DNA of 64,000 nucleotides from Caulobacteraceae bacterium UBA3198 (lineage in GTDB: Bacteria > Pseudomonadota > Alphaproteobacteria > Caulobacterales > Caulobacteraceae): positions 186,001-250,000 of the forward strand of contig DEWY01000013.1 of assembly GCA_002363865.1 (NCBI GenBank), read 5' to 3'. Below are positions 35,225 to 44,273 of this stretch, one piece after another; the first letter of the stretch is position 1; every line of letters starts with the position of its first letter. A program made the translations under genes and the position numbers. Below the pieces are notes generated by a model. The model was not told the origin of the DNA and did no database searches. It was given only the letters and a program-made list of their open reading frames with translations.

Positions 35225-35875
35225 TCAGGCGTCGCCGCCGGGAATGAGGGGTTCAGCGTGCAGGCCTTCGGAGGCCAAGGCCGCTTGCAGGGCCTCGCTC
35301 ACCCGCTGGGCGGCCGCGGCGGGATCGAAACGGGCGGCTCCGTCGCCGAAATCTAAGGCGAAGGCGGCCGGCGCCATGCCTGCATCCTGACGCACCTGAA
35401 TCTGGCCAGCGAAGCCGATAGCCTGGGCCGCCTGGGCCAGGAGAGGTTCAAGGCCCTCGGCGAGGCTGGGAGAGACGGTGACCAGCAGCCGCGGGGCGCT
35501 TTCAATCTCCCGGGCCAGGGAATCCAGCGCCGCCTGCAGTGGGGCCCGCGGGAAGGCGTCGAGGGCCGCATCGGCGATCGCCTGACCACAGGCTAGAGAC
35601 AGTTCGGCCGAGCCGATCCGGTGGGCGTGGGCCACCTCGGCCAGGCGGGGGAGGGCCGCCTGACAGGCCTGGGCGATGGTCGAGAGCGCCTCGGCCTGCT
35701 GGGCCTCAAGCCGGGCCATGGCCGTGCGTTCGCCTTCGGCATAGGCCTGGGCGCGGATAACCTCGACCTCCTCCAGCGGATAGATGCGCTTGGGCCGGGC
35801 CGAGACCTGGGCCACGGCGCCGGCGTCGTCGAAGACGGTGTCGAAATCGAATTTGCGCGGGACGGGTTGGGACAT
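35225..35875 (-). CDS. fliH: FliH-type flagellar assembly protein (FlbE)
   Basis: 216-residue protein in the position of flbE in the Caulobacter fliF operon; FlbE is the FliH-like regulator of the export ATPase. Visible features are a short disordered start with FDFDTVF, a helical middle (ALSTIAQACQAALPRLAEVAHAH) and a C-terminal alpha/beta part (PRLLVTVSPSLAEGLEPLL ... FALDFGDGAARFDPAA). It overlaps the fliG stop by one base. Sequence conservation in this family is low, so order and length support the call. Confidence 0.88.
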   Translation of the reverse strand: MSQPVPRKFDFDTVFDDAGAVAQVSARPKRIYPLEEVEVIRAQAYAEGERTAMARLEAQQAEALSTIAQACQAALPRLAEVAHAHRIGSAELSLACGQAIADAALDAFPRAPLQAALDSLAREIESAPRLLVTVSPSLAEGLEPLLAQAAQAIGFAGQIQVRQDAGMAPAAFALDFGDGAARFDPAAAAQRVSEALQAALASEGLHAEPLIPGGDA

Positions 35876-36918
35876 CAGTAGATCAACTCATCGTCGCCGC
35901 CGGCGCCTGCGAGCATGATCTCGCCCTTGGCGGCCAGATCCTTGGCCACCTGGACCATCTTCATCTGGGCCTGGTCGACATCCTTCAGGCGGACCGGCCC
36001 CATTCCGTCCATGTCCTCGCGCATGATCTTGGCCGCACGCTCGGACATGTTGGAGAAGAACATCTCGCGCAGAGCGTCCGAGGCGCCCTTCAGCGCCAGG
36101 CCCAGCTGATCCTTCTCCACGCCGCGCAACAGGGTCTGGACGCCGCCGGGATCGAGCTTGGACAGGTCCTCGAAGACGAACATCAGGGCGCGGATACGCT
36201 CGGCGCTCTCGCGGTTGCGCTCCTCCAGGGCGGCCATGAACCGGGACTCGGTCTGGCGGTCGAAGGAGTTGAAGATGTCGGCCATCATCTCGTGGCTGTC
36301 GCGCTTGGAGGTGCGCGCCAGATTGGACATGAACTCGGTCCGCAGGGTCTGTTCGATCTTGTCGAGGATTTCCCGCTGCACCGGCTCCATCCGCAGCATG
36401 CGGGTGACGCACTCCAGGGCGAAGTCCTCGGGCAGGGCGCCCAGGACCCGGGCGGCGTGTTCGCCCTTCACCTTCGACAGGATGACGGCGACGGTCTGCG
36501 GGTATTCGTTCTTCAGATAGTTGGCGAGGACGGCCTCGTTCACATTGCCGAGCTTGTCCCACATGGTGCGACCCGCCGGACCGCGGATCTCCTCCATCAA
36601 CGCCTCGACCTTGTCCTGCGGCAGGAAGGCCTGCAGCAGCTTCTGGGTCTGTTCGAAGGAGCCCATGATAGTGCCGGCGCCCGACATGCCGGCGACGAAC
36701 TCCACCAGCAGGGCCTCGACTACATTGGCCGCCACGGTGCCGAGGCTGGCCATGGCCTGGGAGACTTCCTTGATCTCCTCCTCGTCCAGGCTCTGCCAGA
36801 TGACGCCGTGGTCTTCGCCCAGGGCCAGCAGGACCACAGCGGCCTTTTCCGGTCCGGTCAGCTCTTTGACATCATTGATGGTTTTATTGCGGCCGCCGCC
36901 GCGCACGCTACCGGTCAT
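35875..36918 (-). CDS. fliG: Flagellar motor switch protein FliG
   Basis: C-ring rotor protein, 347 residues, with N (TGPEKAAVVLLALGED), middle and C-terminal domains. The C-domain has the charged torque helix region DLSKLDPGGVQTLLRGVEKDQLGLALKGA and the EHPQ-like segment KNEYPQTVAVILSKVKGEHAARVL. It overlaps fliF by four bases (ATGA), so the two are translationally coupled. Confidence 0.97.
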   Translation of the reverse strand: MTGSVRGGGRNKTINDVKELTGPEKAAVVLLALGEDHGVIWQSLDEEEIKEVSQAMASLGTVAANVVEALLVEFVAGMSGAGTIMGSFEQTQKLLQAFLPQDKVEALMEEIRGPAGRTMWDKLGNVNEAVLANYLKNEYPQTVAVILSKVKGEHAARVLGALPEDFALECVTRMLRMEPVQREILDKIEQTLRTEFMSNLARTSKRDSHEMMADIFNSFDRQTESRFMAALEERNRESAERIRALMFVFEDLSKLDPGGVQTLLRGVEKDQLGLALKGASDALREMFFSNMSERAAKIMREDMDGMGPVRLKDVDQAQMKMVQVAKDLAAKGEIMLAGAGGDDELIY

Positions 36919-38573
36919 GCGGATTCATGCAGCCAGCTGCGAAGGATCGCGACCGACTGATCCGGATGGGATTCGACAAAATCAGCGACACGCTTGACCG
37001 AGGAGGCCTTCACCTGACCCTCGATGCGGGCGATGTCGATCTTCTGCTCCAGGGCGTCAGGGCCGGGCAGGGCCAGGGGCTGGCCGGTGGCCGGATCAAC
37101 GGCGATCTGCACCGGCTGGCCGCCGGGGGTGGTGGTCACCAGCCGGGTGATGGTCTGGGTGGGGCCGGTCAGCTCGCCGCCGCCACCGCCGCCGGCGCTC
37201 TTGAGCAGGGGTCGGACCACGAAGAAGACGATCAGCAAAGCGACAATGGCCAGGATCGCCAGCTCCACGGCCCGCATGATGTCGTTCTTGTCGAAATCGG
37301 TCAGGGGGTTTGAGGATTCCACCCCGCCCATGGCGGCCGGCCCATCAAAGGGCATGTTGACCACGGTCACCTGGTCGCCCCGGGCCTCGTCAAAGCCGAC
37401 GGCCGTACGGACCAGCTCCTCGATCCGGGCCATCTCCTCTTCGCTGCGGGCGGCGTATTCCCCAGGCGTCCCGTCCTCGCCCACCGGGCGGACGCCATCG
37501 ACGGCGACGGCCACAGACAGGCGCTGAACCTTGCCCGGCTCATTGACCTCGGTGCGGACGGTCTTGGAGATCTCGTAGTTGGTTGTGGATTCGGTGCGTC
37601 CGCTGGCGGAGGCCAGGGCGCCGGCGTCTGCGCCACCGATCCCGCCGGGGATGTTGGCGTCAGCCGTCACCGCGCCGTTGTTGTTGGCCTCGTTCTCATT
37701 GGCGCTTTCCTCGACGGTCTGCTCGGAGCGGACCACCTGACCATCGGGATCATAGGTTTCCTGCTGGACGGTGACCCGGGCCAGATCGAGTTCGGCGGTG
37801 ACGTTCACCCGGGCCTTGCCGGGGCCGACGACGCTCTCGACCAGAGCCTTGACGGTCTTGGCGATGCGTTGCTCGACCTCGTTCTTGCGACCCTCGGCGG
37901 CCTCGCCGGCGAAGCCCTCGCCGCCAGCCGACAGGGTCTTGCCGTGCTGATCGACGACGGTAACCCGGTCCGGAGTCATCCGCGGGACGGCGCCGGCCAC
38001 CAGATTCTGAACGGCGCGCACCTGATCGGCATTGGGCGCGCGGCCGCCGACACCCATGGTGATGGAGGCCGAAGGCTCCTCGGCGGCTTCCTCGAACAGC
38101 TGGCGCTTGGGCAGAACCAGATGGACGCGGGCGAAGGTCACCCCATCGAGACTGCGAATGGTGCGGGCCAGCTCGCCCTCTAGAGCCCGCTGGCGGTTCA
38201 GCTGCTGGACGAAGTCGGTCTGACCCAGCGCATTGGCTTCGTCGAAAATCTCGTAGCCCACCGAACCGGCGGTCGGCAGGCCTTTGGCCGACAGCAGCAG
38301 ACGGGTCGAGGCCACTTCGTCGCGATTGACCAGGATGGTCGAGCCGTCGCCCTTGACCTCGTACTTCACCCCGGCCTGCTCGAGGGCCGCGGTGATGGAG
38401 CCGGCCTCACGCATGTCCAGGCTGGAATAGAGGAGGGCCTTGGGCTGACCGAGATTCATGGTCAGGGCGATCAGGGCCGCGGCCACGCCGGCGCCGATGC
38501 CGAGAATGGCGGCCAGCCGACCGATCCCGAACCTCTGCAAGGCGGCTACAAACTGATTCAAGGCGCGTCCCAC
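36915..38573 (-). CDS. fliF: Flagellar MS-ring protein FliF
   Basis: MS-ring protein of 552 residues, first gene of the operon. The N-terminal membrane helix (about 20-40), the ring-building motifs (ALLYSSLDMREAGSITAALEQAG; LNRQRALEGELARTIRSLDGV), a variable periplasmic loop and the second membrane helix (about 435-457, VELAILAIVALLIVFFVV) are all present; the C-terminal tail that binds FliG ends in SHPDQSVAILRSWLHESA. The start shown is GTG; a TTG four codons later also fits. Confidence 0.96.
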   Translation of the reverse strand: MGRALNQFVAALQRFGIGRLAAILGIGAGVAAALIALTMNLGQPKALLYSSLDMREAGSITAALEQAGVKYEVKGDGSTILVNRDEVASTRLLLSAKGLPTAGSVGYEIFDEANALGQTDFVQQLNRQRALEGELARTIRSLDGVTFARVHLVLPKRQLFEEAAEEPSASITMGVGGRAPNADQVRAVQNLVAGAVPRMTPDRVTVVDQHGKTLSAGGEGFAGEAAEGRKNEVEQRIAKTVKALVESVVGPGKARVNVTAELDLARVTVQQETYDPDGQVVRSEQTVEESANENEANNNGAVTADANIPGGIGGADAGALASASGRTESTTNYEISKTVRTEVNEPGKVQRLSVAVAVDGVRPVGEDGTPGEYAARSEEEMARIEELVRTAVGFDEARGDQVTVVNMPFDGPAAMGGVESSNPLTDFDKNDIMRAVELAILAIVALLIVFFVVRPLLKSAGGGGGGELTGPTQTITRLVTTTPGGQPVQIAVDPATGQPLALPGPDALEQKIDIARIEGQVKASSVKRVADFVESHPDQSVAILRSWLHESA

Positions 38574-38588
38574 CCCAAAACCCTGCGA

Positions 38589-38653
38589 CCGGCGCCCACT
38601 TTGGGCCGGCTGCTAGGCAGGATTTACCCAGTCGATGGTAAACGCCGCGTTTA
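38589..38653 (-). promoter_or_regulatory. fliF operon promoter region with palindromes
   Basis: Two palindromes lie in the 159-base gap upstream of fliF. TAAACGCCGCGTTTA (38639-38653) is a perfect 15-base palindrome; on the minus strand it is followed by TTTACCATCG, close to the CtrA half-site pattern TTAACCAT. Nearer the gene, CCGGCGCCCA / TGGGCCGG (38590-38609) is an imperfect inverted repeat in the place where the FlbD site ftr4 sits in Caulobacter. The assignments are by analogy. Confidence 0.45.
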
Positions 38654-38732
38654 AGTCTTGGCCCTGGGCGTGAGACGGAAGCGATTGGCGCCGGGGCGAG
38701 ATGTCGCACCCGACGCCGCAGGGCCTGAGGGC

Positions 38733-40916
38733 TTAGCTGCTCCAGGGGGTCAGGGCGCCCCAGTGGAACAGGACGACGGCGAAGGCGGCGTAGAGCAGGG
38801 TGGTGGCGGTGAAGGCGACCTTGCGCATCACTGGCCAGCTGTCGAGCCGTCGCCCGCCCCGCCAGATGCTCAGCAACGCAGCCAGGGTGACGATGGTCAG
38901 GACAGAGGCCACCAGGGCGCAGGCCGAGGCCAGGATCAATCGCGCGCCCGGCCAGGCGTAGACCACCTGGGCGGTGTCCGAAGCCCCCATGATCCAGGTG
39001 GCGAACAGGCCCAGGGCGAGCAGCCAGAGGACGGCCTGAATGGTCTGGACGAGGCTGGCCTGGCTTTGGATCTGGGTCTGGCGGAGATCGCGGCGATTGC
39101 GAAGGGCGAGGCCGACCAGGGTGCTGATCGCCGCCACAGCGCTAAGCCCCGCCAGCCAGGCCAGCACTGTTGGCCGGCTCCACAGTCCAACCCGCTGAAA
39201 GCGGACATCGTTATAGGTCCCCTGGAAGGCCGAAGCCTTGCCGCCGCTCATGTCGAACACCAGGCGGTCGGGGCCGGTGGTGGAGGCGAACCGGCCTGCG
39301 GCGGGATCGCCCTCCGGAACCCAGGTCTGGGTCCCGGCCAGGCGGCTGGTGATCAGCCGGCCATCGCGGCTGACCTGGACGCTGACGCCCGAGAGAATGA
39401 AGCCGACGAACCGCTCCAGGCCCACATAGGCCCGACGGGTCCCCAGGTAATGGCCCTCATAGAGGCGGGCCACCCGGCCAAGGTCGGGGTCGCCTTCCTG
39501 CGGCGGGGCCATGGCCGGACCGTAGAACTGGGCGACCAACTGGGCCGGGAGCTCGGAGGCCAAGGCCGCACCGTTCTCGGTGTTGACGCTGATGAAGACC
39601 CCCAGGTCGAGTTCAGGCGCCACCACCATGTTCGAACTGAAGGACAAGGTGCCGCCGGCATGGCCGTAACCCTTGCGGTCGCCTGGCAGGGGATAGGTGA
39701 TGAAGCCGTGGGGCCAGTCATTGACCCCAGCCTCGTTGGGCCGCAGGGGCGTTCTGAACGCCCGGGCGGTCGTTGGGCCAAAGATGGTCAGGGCCGGGCG
39801 GGGCGCCGCCTCCTCTGGGGCCGTCTCTGCGGCCGGCCGATAGACCCCATCATTGAGCAACACGATCATGTACCGCGCCATGTCCGCGGCTGTGGAAGAG
39901 GCCGAGCCGGCCGGTGCGAGATGGCCGAGATATTCAAATGGCCGGGCCTCAAAGCCCTCGGCCGGCGACCAGCGGAATCCCTCCGACAGGTCTCGGGCGA
40001 GGCTCGGCGCCATGGGCGCCGGAATGCCCTGCCGCGGGGGGTGGGGCTCGCGGAAGGTGGTGCGGGTCATGCCCAGCGGACCGGTGATCTTCTGCTCCAC
40101 CAGTTCCTCGAAAGGCTGGCCCGAAACATAGACCAGGGCCTGGCCGGCGAGTCCGACGCCGTAGTTGGAATAGGTCGGAAACTGCCCGGGCTCGCGCACC
40201 CGGCGCGGCCGCTCCTGCCGCAGATACTGCGCCATGGGACGCTCGCGGTCGAAGTTGCGCTCCATCAACTGGCCAAGGACACGGTCCTCGAAGCCCGGCG
40301 TGTGGTCCAGCAGGTGTGAAACCTGGATCGGCTGGGTGAAGCCCTGGTCGCGGATCTGCAGGGCCTCGGGCAGGTACAGGTTGATGGGGGCGTCGATGCG
40401 GACGCGTCCGGCCTGGATCTCGTTCATGAGCAGGATCCAGGTGAAGGTCTTGGAGATGGAGCCAATGCGGAACAGGGTCCGATCAGGGTCCACCGGCCGC
40501 AGGGGCGCCAGGCTGGCGTGGCCATACCCCTTTTTGAAGATCACCTGATCGTTCTGAACCACCGAGACGGTGACGCCGGCGATGCGGTCGCGGACCATGG
40601 CCGAGCCGATCACACCGTCCAGATAGGCCTCCAGCCGGGCCGGATCGATGGCCGCGACGCCGGTGGCGGTCAGCCCGGGGCCGGCGGCGGCTTCGGCCGC
40701 TGCAGCCGTCGTCGAGGGCGGCGGTGTCGCTGCGCGCGGGCGTGCGGCGGGGCGCGGCGCGGGCTTGGCCAAGGCTTGATAGGGAATCGGCGCATCCGGC
40801 AGGGCGGGCTGGGCCTGAGCCGCGCCTGTCGGGCACAGGGCCGCCGCCAGCATCGCCACAGCAAGCTTGGGCAAGAAGCGCATCACCGGAACTCGCTTTG
40901 TCTGGAATTTCCCCAC
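38733..40916 (-). CDS. Serine hydrolase (beta-lactamase fold) with C-terminal membrane domain
   Basis: 727-residue class C beta-lactamase/D-Ala-D-Ala peptidase-like protein. A signal peptide (to about residue 36, GAAQAQ), an Ala/Pro-rich linker (to 85) and the hydrolase domain follow: S153-x-x-K156 (GSISKTFTW), Y-x-N in TYSNYGVG and H-A-G-G in GYGHAGGTLS complete the active site. The C-terminal part (about 590-727) has four or five hydrophobic helices. Such esterase-like or peptidase-like proteins are common and substrates vary. The GTG start has an AAGGATGAG site; an ATG at 40883 is also possible. It starts 46 bases after the C13 peptidase gene and may be the last gene of that operon. Confidence 0.88.
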   Translation of the reverse strand: MGKFQTKRVPVMRFLPKLAVAMLAAALCPTGAAQAQPALPDAPIPYQALAKPAPRPAARPRAATPPPSTTAAAAEAAAGPGLTATGVAAIDPARLEAYLDGVIGSAMVRDRIAGVTVSVVQNDQVIFKKGYGHASLAPLRPVDPDRTLFRIGSISKTFTWILLMNEIQAGRVRIDAPINLYLPEALQIRDQGFTQPIQVSHLLDHTPGFEDRVLGQLMERNFDRERPMAQYLRQERPRRVREPGQFPTYSNYGVGLAGQALVYVSGQPFEELVEQKITGPLGMTRTTFREPHPPRQGIPAPMAPSLARDLSEGFRWSPAEGFEARPFEYLGHLAPAGSASSTAADMARYMIVLLNDGVYRPAAETAPEEAAPRPALTIFGPTTARAFRTPLRPNEAGVNDWPHGFITYPLPGDRKGYGHAGGTLSFSSNMVVAPELDLGVFISVNTENGAALASELPAQLVAQFYGPAMAPPQEGDPDLGRVARLYEGHYLGTRRAYVGLERFVGFILSGVSVQVSRDGRLITSRLAGTQTWVPEGDPAAGRFASTTGPDRLVFDMSGGKASAFQGTYNDVRFQRVGLWSRPTVLAWLAGLSAVAAISTLVGLALRNRRDLRQTQIQSQASLVQTIQAVLWLLALGLFATWIMGASDTAQVVYAWPGARLILASACALVASVLTIVTLAALLSIWRGGRRLDSWPVMRKVAFTATTLLYAAFAVVLFHWGALTPWSS

Positions 40917-40962
40917 GTCTCATCCTTCTAGGGCGCCGCGCCGGGGCCTCCAAGGCGCGCCG

Positions 40963-41748
40963 TCACCGGGATGGGGGCTGTGGGAAGGTCAACAGGGGCA
41001 GGACGGGACGAAGCTGTGGACCAATCCACACCTGCGGCTCCGAAGGCGGGGTCAGGCCTGCGGCCTGCTCACGCTCGCGAACGCAGAGGCCCACGGCGCG
41101 GCCAAGGGCGATGAAGTCGCCCACCTCGCCGAGGGCCGAGAGAAAGCAGGCGTCGAAATAGGGATAGGTGTCGGACTCGCCGCAGCCGAACGAGGTGCGG
41201 TCTGGCCTGGCGGCCGTCAGGATCATGCGGTTCGGCTTGGCCAGGGCCGGCACGAACACCCCCGAAAAGCAGGCCGAGATCACCACCACCGTCGGCTTGG
41301 CGCCGCAGCTGCGGTCGAGCATCAGGCCCAGGATCGAAGGCGGCAGAATCTGATCATCCACCAGCACCCCGCGTGGGTCGCCATGGGAGGTGAAATAGAC
41401 CAGGCAGCCGGCGGCCTCCGGCGCCAGATCGCCCAGCGCTTCGTAGATCGCCCGGGCCGAAGCCTTCTGGGGCTTCAGGGCGCGCTCGGCTTCAGGCCGG
41501 ACGGAGAATTGAGCGATCTGACCGGGCGCCAGGCCCAGGTCTGAAAAGGCCTTGGCGATGTCGCGCCGGGCGTTGTCGAACGCTTCGGTGGGCCCCCCAA
41601 GGGAGCCCTTGGAGTCGCCGGCCACCACCACCGCGGCCCAGGAGTCGAAGGGCGCGGCCAGGCTCGCGCGCGCGGTGAGCAGGCTGCAGGCCAGCCCGAG
41701 CGCCAGCGCGCAGATCCGAATTCTCAGACCAGCGCGCGGGCGGGACAC
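40963..41748 (-). CDS. C13-family (legumain-like) cysteine peptidase, secreted
   Basis: Caspase-fold cysteine peptidase of family C13. From GTG 41748 (261 aa) a signal peptide or anchor (RIRICALALGLACSLLTARASLA) is followed by WAAVVVAGDS, the catalytic H122 in YFTSHGDPRG and the nucleophile C160 in VVISACFSG, the order seen in legumain and GPI transamidase. The GTG is one base after the stop of the thioesterase gene, so translation is coupled; the longer frame to 41880 overlaps that gene and is a shadow. Bacterial C13 proteins are little studied. It should cut after Asn or a similar residue in the periplasm, but that is inferred from the family only. Confidence 0.88.
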   Translation of the reverse strand: MSRPRAGLRIRICALALGLACSLLTARASLAAPFDSWAAVVVAGDSKGSLGGPTEAFDNARRDIAKAFSDLGLAPGQIAQFSVRPEAERALKPQKASARAIYEALGDLAPEAAGCLVYFTSHGDPRGVLVDDQILPPSILGLMLDRSCGAKPTVVVISACFSGVFVPALAKPNRMILTAARPDRTSFGCGESDTYPYFDACFLSALGEVGDFIALGRAVGLCVREREQAAGLTPPSEPQVWIGPQLRPVLPLLTFPQPPSR

Positions 41749-41749
41749 G

Positions 41750-42220
41750 TCAGGTCTTGTAGGACTTGAACGGGGTGGGCAGGGCTGTCCCCGTCGCCTT
41801 GGCCAGCAGGCGGCCATCCGAATCGTAGAGTTCGCCCTCGGTGAAAGCGATGCTGCGCCCCCATTTGACGACGCGGCCAATCCCCTTGATCTGACCGGGC
41901 ATGGCCGGGCGCAGGAAGCTGGTCTTCATCTCCAGGGTCGGCGCCACGTGGGTCATGCCCGAGGCGACCATGCAGGCCACCGACATGGCCTCATCCAGCA
42001 TGGCGCAGAGATAGCCGCCCTGGATCTGCTTCATGGGGTTGAGCAACAGCTCGGCCTTGGCGTCGAACGCCACCTCGACCATCTTCTCGGCCTGGCTCAC
42101 CGCCACCATCCGGAAGCCCAGAGTCTGGGAGCCGGTGGGCTGGTTCTTGGTGCGCAGGAAGCGGGCCAGAATGGCCTCGTCGGTGAGCGCTTCAGGCTCG
42201 GGGGCGGCGACGTCGGTCAT
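41750..42220 (-). CDS. PaaI-family hotdog-fold thioesterase
   Basis: 156-residue acyl-CoA thioesterase of the PaaI/YdiI type. Typical features are GFRMVAVSQAEKMVEVAFD, then QIQGGYLCAMLDEAMSVACM (catalytic acidic residue in the DEA helix; the GG replaces the usual HGG), THVAPTLEMKTSFLRPA and GRSIAFTEGELYDSDGRLLAKATGT. It starts five bases after the sspB stop and ends one base before the C13 peptidase start, so it is the middle gene of a tight operon. The substrate is unknown. Confidence 0.9.
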   Translation of the reverse strand: MTDVAAPEPEALTDEAILARFLRTKNQPTGSQTLGFRMVAVSQAEKMVEVAFDAKAELLLNPMKQIQGGYLCAMLDEAMSVACMVASGMTHVAPTLEMKTSFLRPAMPGQIKGIGRVVKWGRSIAFTEGELYDSDGRLLAKATGTALPTPFKSYKT

Positions 42221-42225
42221 GGGGC

Positions 42226-42717
42226 CTATTTCTTGCGGAACTGGTCGAGGGAGATGACCTTTTCGGCCGGATCGACCGGGGTTTCGGGCGTCGCGGCCGC
42301 CGGGGCGCTTTCGGCCTCGCCGGCAGCCGGCGCGCCGCCATCGCCGGCGGCTTCGAACTGCAGCAGGAACTGCACGCTGGGATCATAGAAGCGCGAGACC
42401 GCCGCATAGGGCACCGAGACCCGCTTGGGCTGACCGCCGAACTTCAGGGTGACGGAGAAGAAGGTCTCCCCCGGAGCCAGGTCCCAGTACTGATGCTGCA
42501 GGACGATGGTCATCTCGTCAGGATACTTCGACAGCAGGTCGACCGGCCCCGACACGCCCGGCGCGTCGGTCTTGAAGGTCACATAGAAATGGTGGGCGCC
42601 CGGCAGGCCCTCCGGGGAGGCCGCCCGCTTGAGCGCAGCCTTGACCACGCCGCGAAGAGCTTCCTGAGCCATCGCCTCGTAGTGCATCTGGTCTTGGGCC
42701 GGGGGCTCTTGGGCCAT
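42226..42717 (-). CDS. sspB: ClpXP adaptor SspB (alphaproteobacterial type)
   Basis: SspB binds the tmRNA-encoded tag on stalled products and hands them to ClpXP. From ATG 42717 (163 aa, GGAGA upstream) the substrate-binding domain shows HYEAMAQEALRGVVKAAL, GAHHFYVTFKTDAPGV, YPDEMTIVLQHQYWDL and SRFYDPSVQFLLQFEA, the pattern of Caulobacter SspB-alpha. A flexible Ala/Glu/Pro linker leads to the C-terminal ClpX-binding tail VISLDQFRKK. The ssrA gene lies 3 kb away. It is first of three tightly packed genes. Confidence 0.94.
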   Translation of the reverse strand: MAQEPPAQDQMHYEAMAQEALRGVVKAALKRAASPEGLPGAHHFYVTFKTDAPGVSGPVDLLSKYPDEMTIVLQHQYWDLAPGETFFSVTLKFGGQPKRVSVPYAAVSRFYDPSVQFLLQFEAAGDGGAPAAGEAESAPAAATPETPVDPAEKVISLDQFRKK

Positions 42718-42859
42718 GGGGTCTCCGCCTGCGATCTGCTGGCCGGAGGGTAGCGTTTCGGCGCCGGGGCGCAAGCGCGCGATGCGCCGCGGCGCTCTTC
42801 AAGGCGCTTGGCGCGCAGATTCGAATTGGCTAGGGTCCCGGCCGCGGCGGGGGCCGGTC

Positions 42860-44260
42860 ATGTTGTTTGCGTCACCGAGCTTTCTGTTCGTTTTTCTGCC
42901 GCTGTGCCTGGCCGCCTATTTCGCCAGCCGCACCATGGCGACCCGCAATGCGGTCCTCATCGCCGCCTCCCTGATCTTCTACGCCTGGGGCGAGCCGGCC
43001 TATGTGGCCCTGATGGCGGCCATGACCGTGGTGAATTATGGCGCGGCCCTGGCCATCGACGCCCGCGACGGCCCTTCGCGGAAGACAGCCCTCATTGTGG
43101 CGCTCGGCGTCAATCTCGCCGCGCTCAGCCTGTTCAAATACGCCGGCTTCCTGGCCGATAGTCTCAACCTTGTGCTGGGGCCGGCCGGACTGAGCGTCCC
43201 GCGGCCGCAGATCCCGCTGCCCCTGGGGATCTCGTTCTTCACCTTCCACTGCCTGTCCTATCTGATGGACACCTATCGGCGGCGGTTCCCGGCCAATCGC
43301 AACCTCTCCCAGGTGGCCCTCTATATCGCCCTGTTCCCGCAGCTGATCGCCGGGCCCATCGTCCGCTACAAGACTATCGCCAGGCGGCTTGTGCTGCGCC
43401 GCCACAGCCTGGGCCGCGCCTCGGCGGGCATGCGGATCTTCATCATCGGCCTGGCTCAGAAGCTCCTGATCGCCGACACCCTGGCGCCGGTGGCCGACGC
43501 CGTCTTCGACCAGAGCGGCAAGCCGGGTCTGGCCGAGGCCTGGCTGGGGGCGAGCGCCTACACCCTGCAGATCTATTTCGACTTCGCCGGCTATTCGACC
43601 ATGGCCATCGGACTGGCGATCATCTTCGGGTTCAGCCTGCCGCGAAACTTCCGCACCCCCTACGCCTCGACCTCGATCACCGAGTTCTGGCGCCGCTGGC
43701 ACATCAGCCTGTCCACCTGGTTCCGGGACTATCTCTACATCCCCCTGGGCGGAAACCGGGGGCCGGCCTGGAAGACCTGGCGCAACCTGGTGGTCGTGTT
43801 CCTTCTCTGCGGGCTCTGGCATGGGGCGGCCTGGACCTTCGTGCTGTGGGGCGCCTGGCATGGCGCCTTCCTGGTTCTGGAGCGGGCGGGCCTGGGGCGG
43901 TGGCTGAAGGTCCTGCCGCGGCCGGCCGCCTGGGCCTACGCCCTGCTGGTCGTGGTCCTGGGCTGGGTGCTGTTCCGGGCCGAAAGCGTTTCCCGCGCCA
44001 GCGACGTCTGGGCCGGCATGGCCGGCCTGCATGGGCTGGGCGAATTGAGCGCGGCCACCGCGCTCGCCTTCCAGCCGATCCACCAGTGGCTGATCCCGGC
44101 GGCCGGCGCCCTGGCGGTGTTTGGCCTGCCCTGGCGGGTGCGCAAGGGTCGCTCCGCCCGCGCCTGGATCGACACCGCCGCGGTGGTCCTCCTGCTGGTG
44201 CTGGCCCTCCTGCGGGTGGCCCAGGGCACCTACAGCCCGTTCCTCTATTTCAGGTTCTAG
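42860..44260 (+). CDS. MBOAT-family O-acyltransferase (AlgI-like)
   Basis: Membrane-bound O-acyltransferase, 466 residues from ATG 42860, with about eleven hydrophobic segments. Signatures are PLGISFFTFHCLSYLMDTYRR, SITEFWRRWHISLSTWFRDYLYIPLGG and the catalytic His near residue 321 in LLCGLWHGAAWTF. AlgI-type proteins move an acyl group across the inner membrane for acetylation of exported polysaccharide. The following gene encodes an AlgX/AlgJ-like partner, which supports a role in acetylating a capsule, exopolysaccharide or wall polymer. It is divergent from sspB. Confidence 0.93.
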   Translation: MLFASPSFLFVFLPLCLAAYFASRTMATRNAVLIAASLIFYAWGEPAYVALMAAMTVVNYGAALAIDARDGPSRKTALIVALGVNLAALSLFKYAGFLADSLNLVLGPAGLSVPRPQIPLPLGISFFTFHCLSYLMDTYRRRFPANRNLSQVALYIALFPQLIAGPIVRYKTIARRLVLRRHSLGRASAGMRIFIIGLAQKLLIADTLAPVADAVFDQSGKPGLAEAWLGASAYTLQIYFDFAGYSTMAIGLAIIFGFSLPRNFRTPYASTSITEFWRRWHISLSTWFRDYLYIPLGGNRGPAWKTWRNLVVVFLLCGLWHGAAWTFVLWGAWHGAFLVLERAGLGRWLKVLPRPAAWAYALLVVVLGWVLFRAESVSRASDVWAGMAGLHGLGELSAATALAFQPIHQWLIPAAGALAVFGLPWRVRKGRSARAWIDTAAVVLLLVLALLRVAQGTYSPFLYFRF

Positions 44261-44273
44261 GGGAGGATGGCCG

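Noticed and set aside
38658..40319. A 553-codon open frame on the plus strand
   Set aside because: Antisense to the beta-lactamase-fold hydrolase gene, whose SxxK, YxN and HxG motifs are intact.
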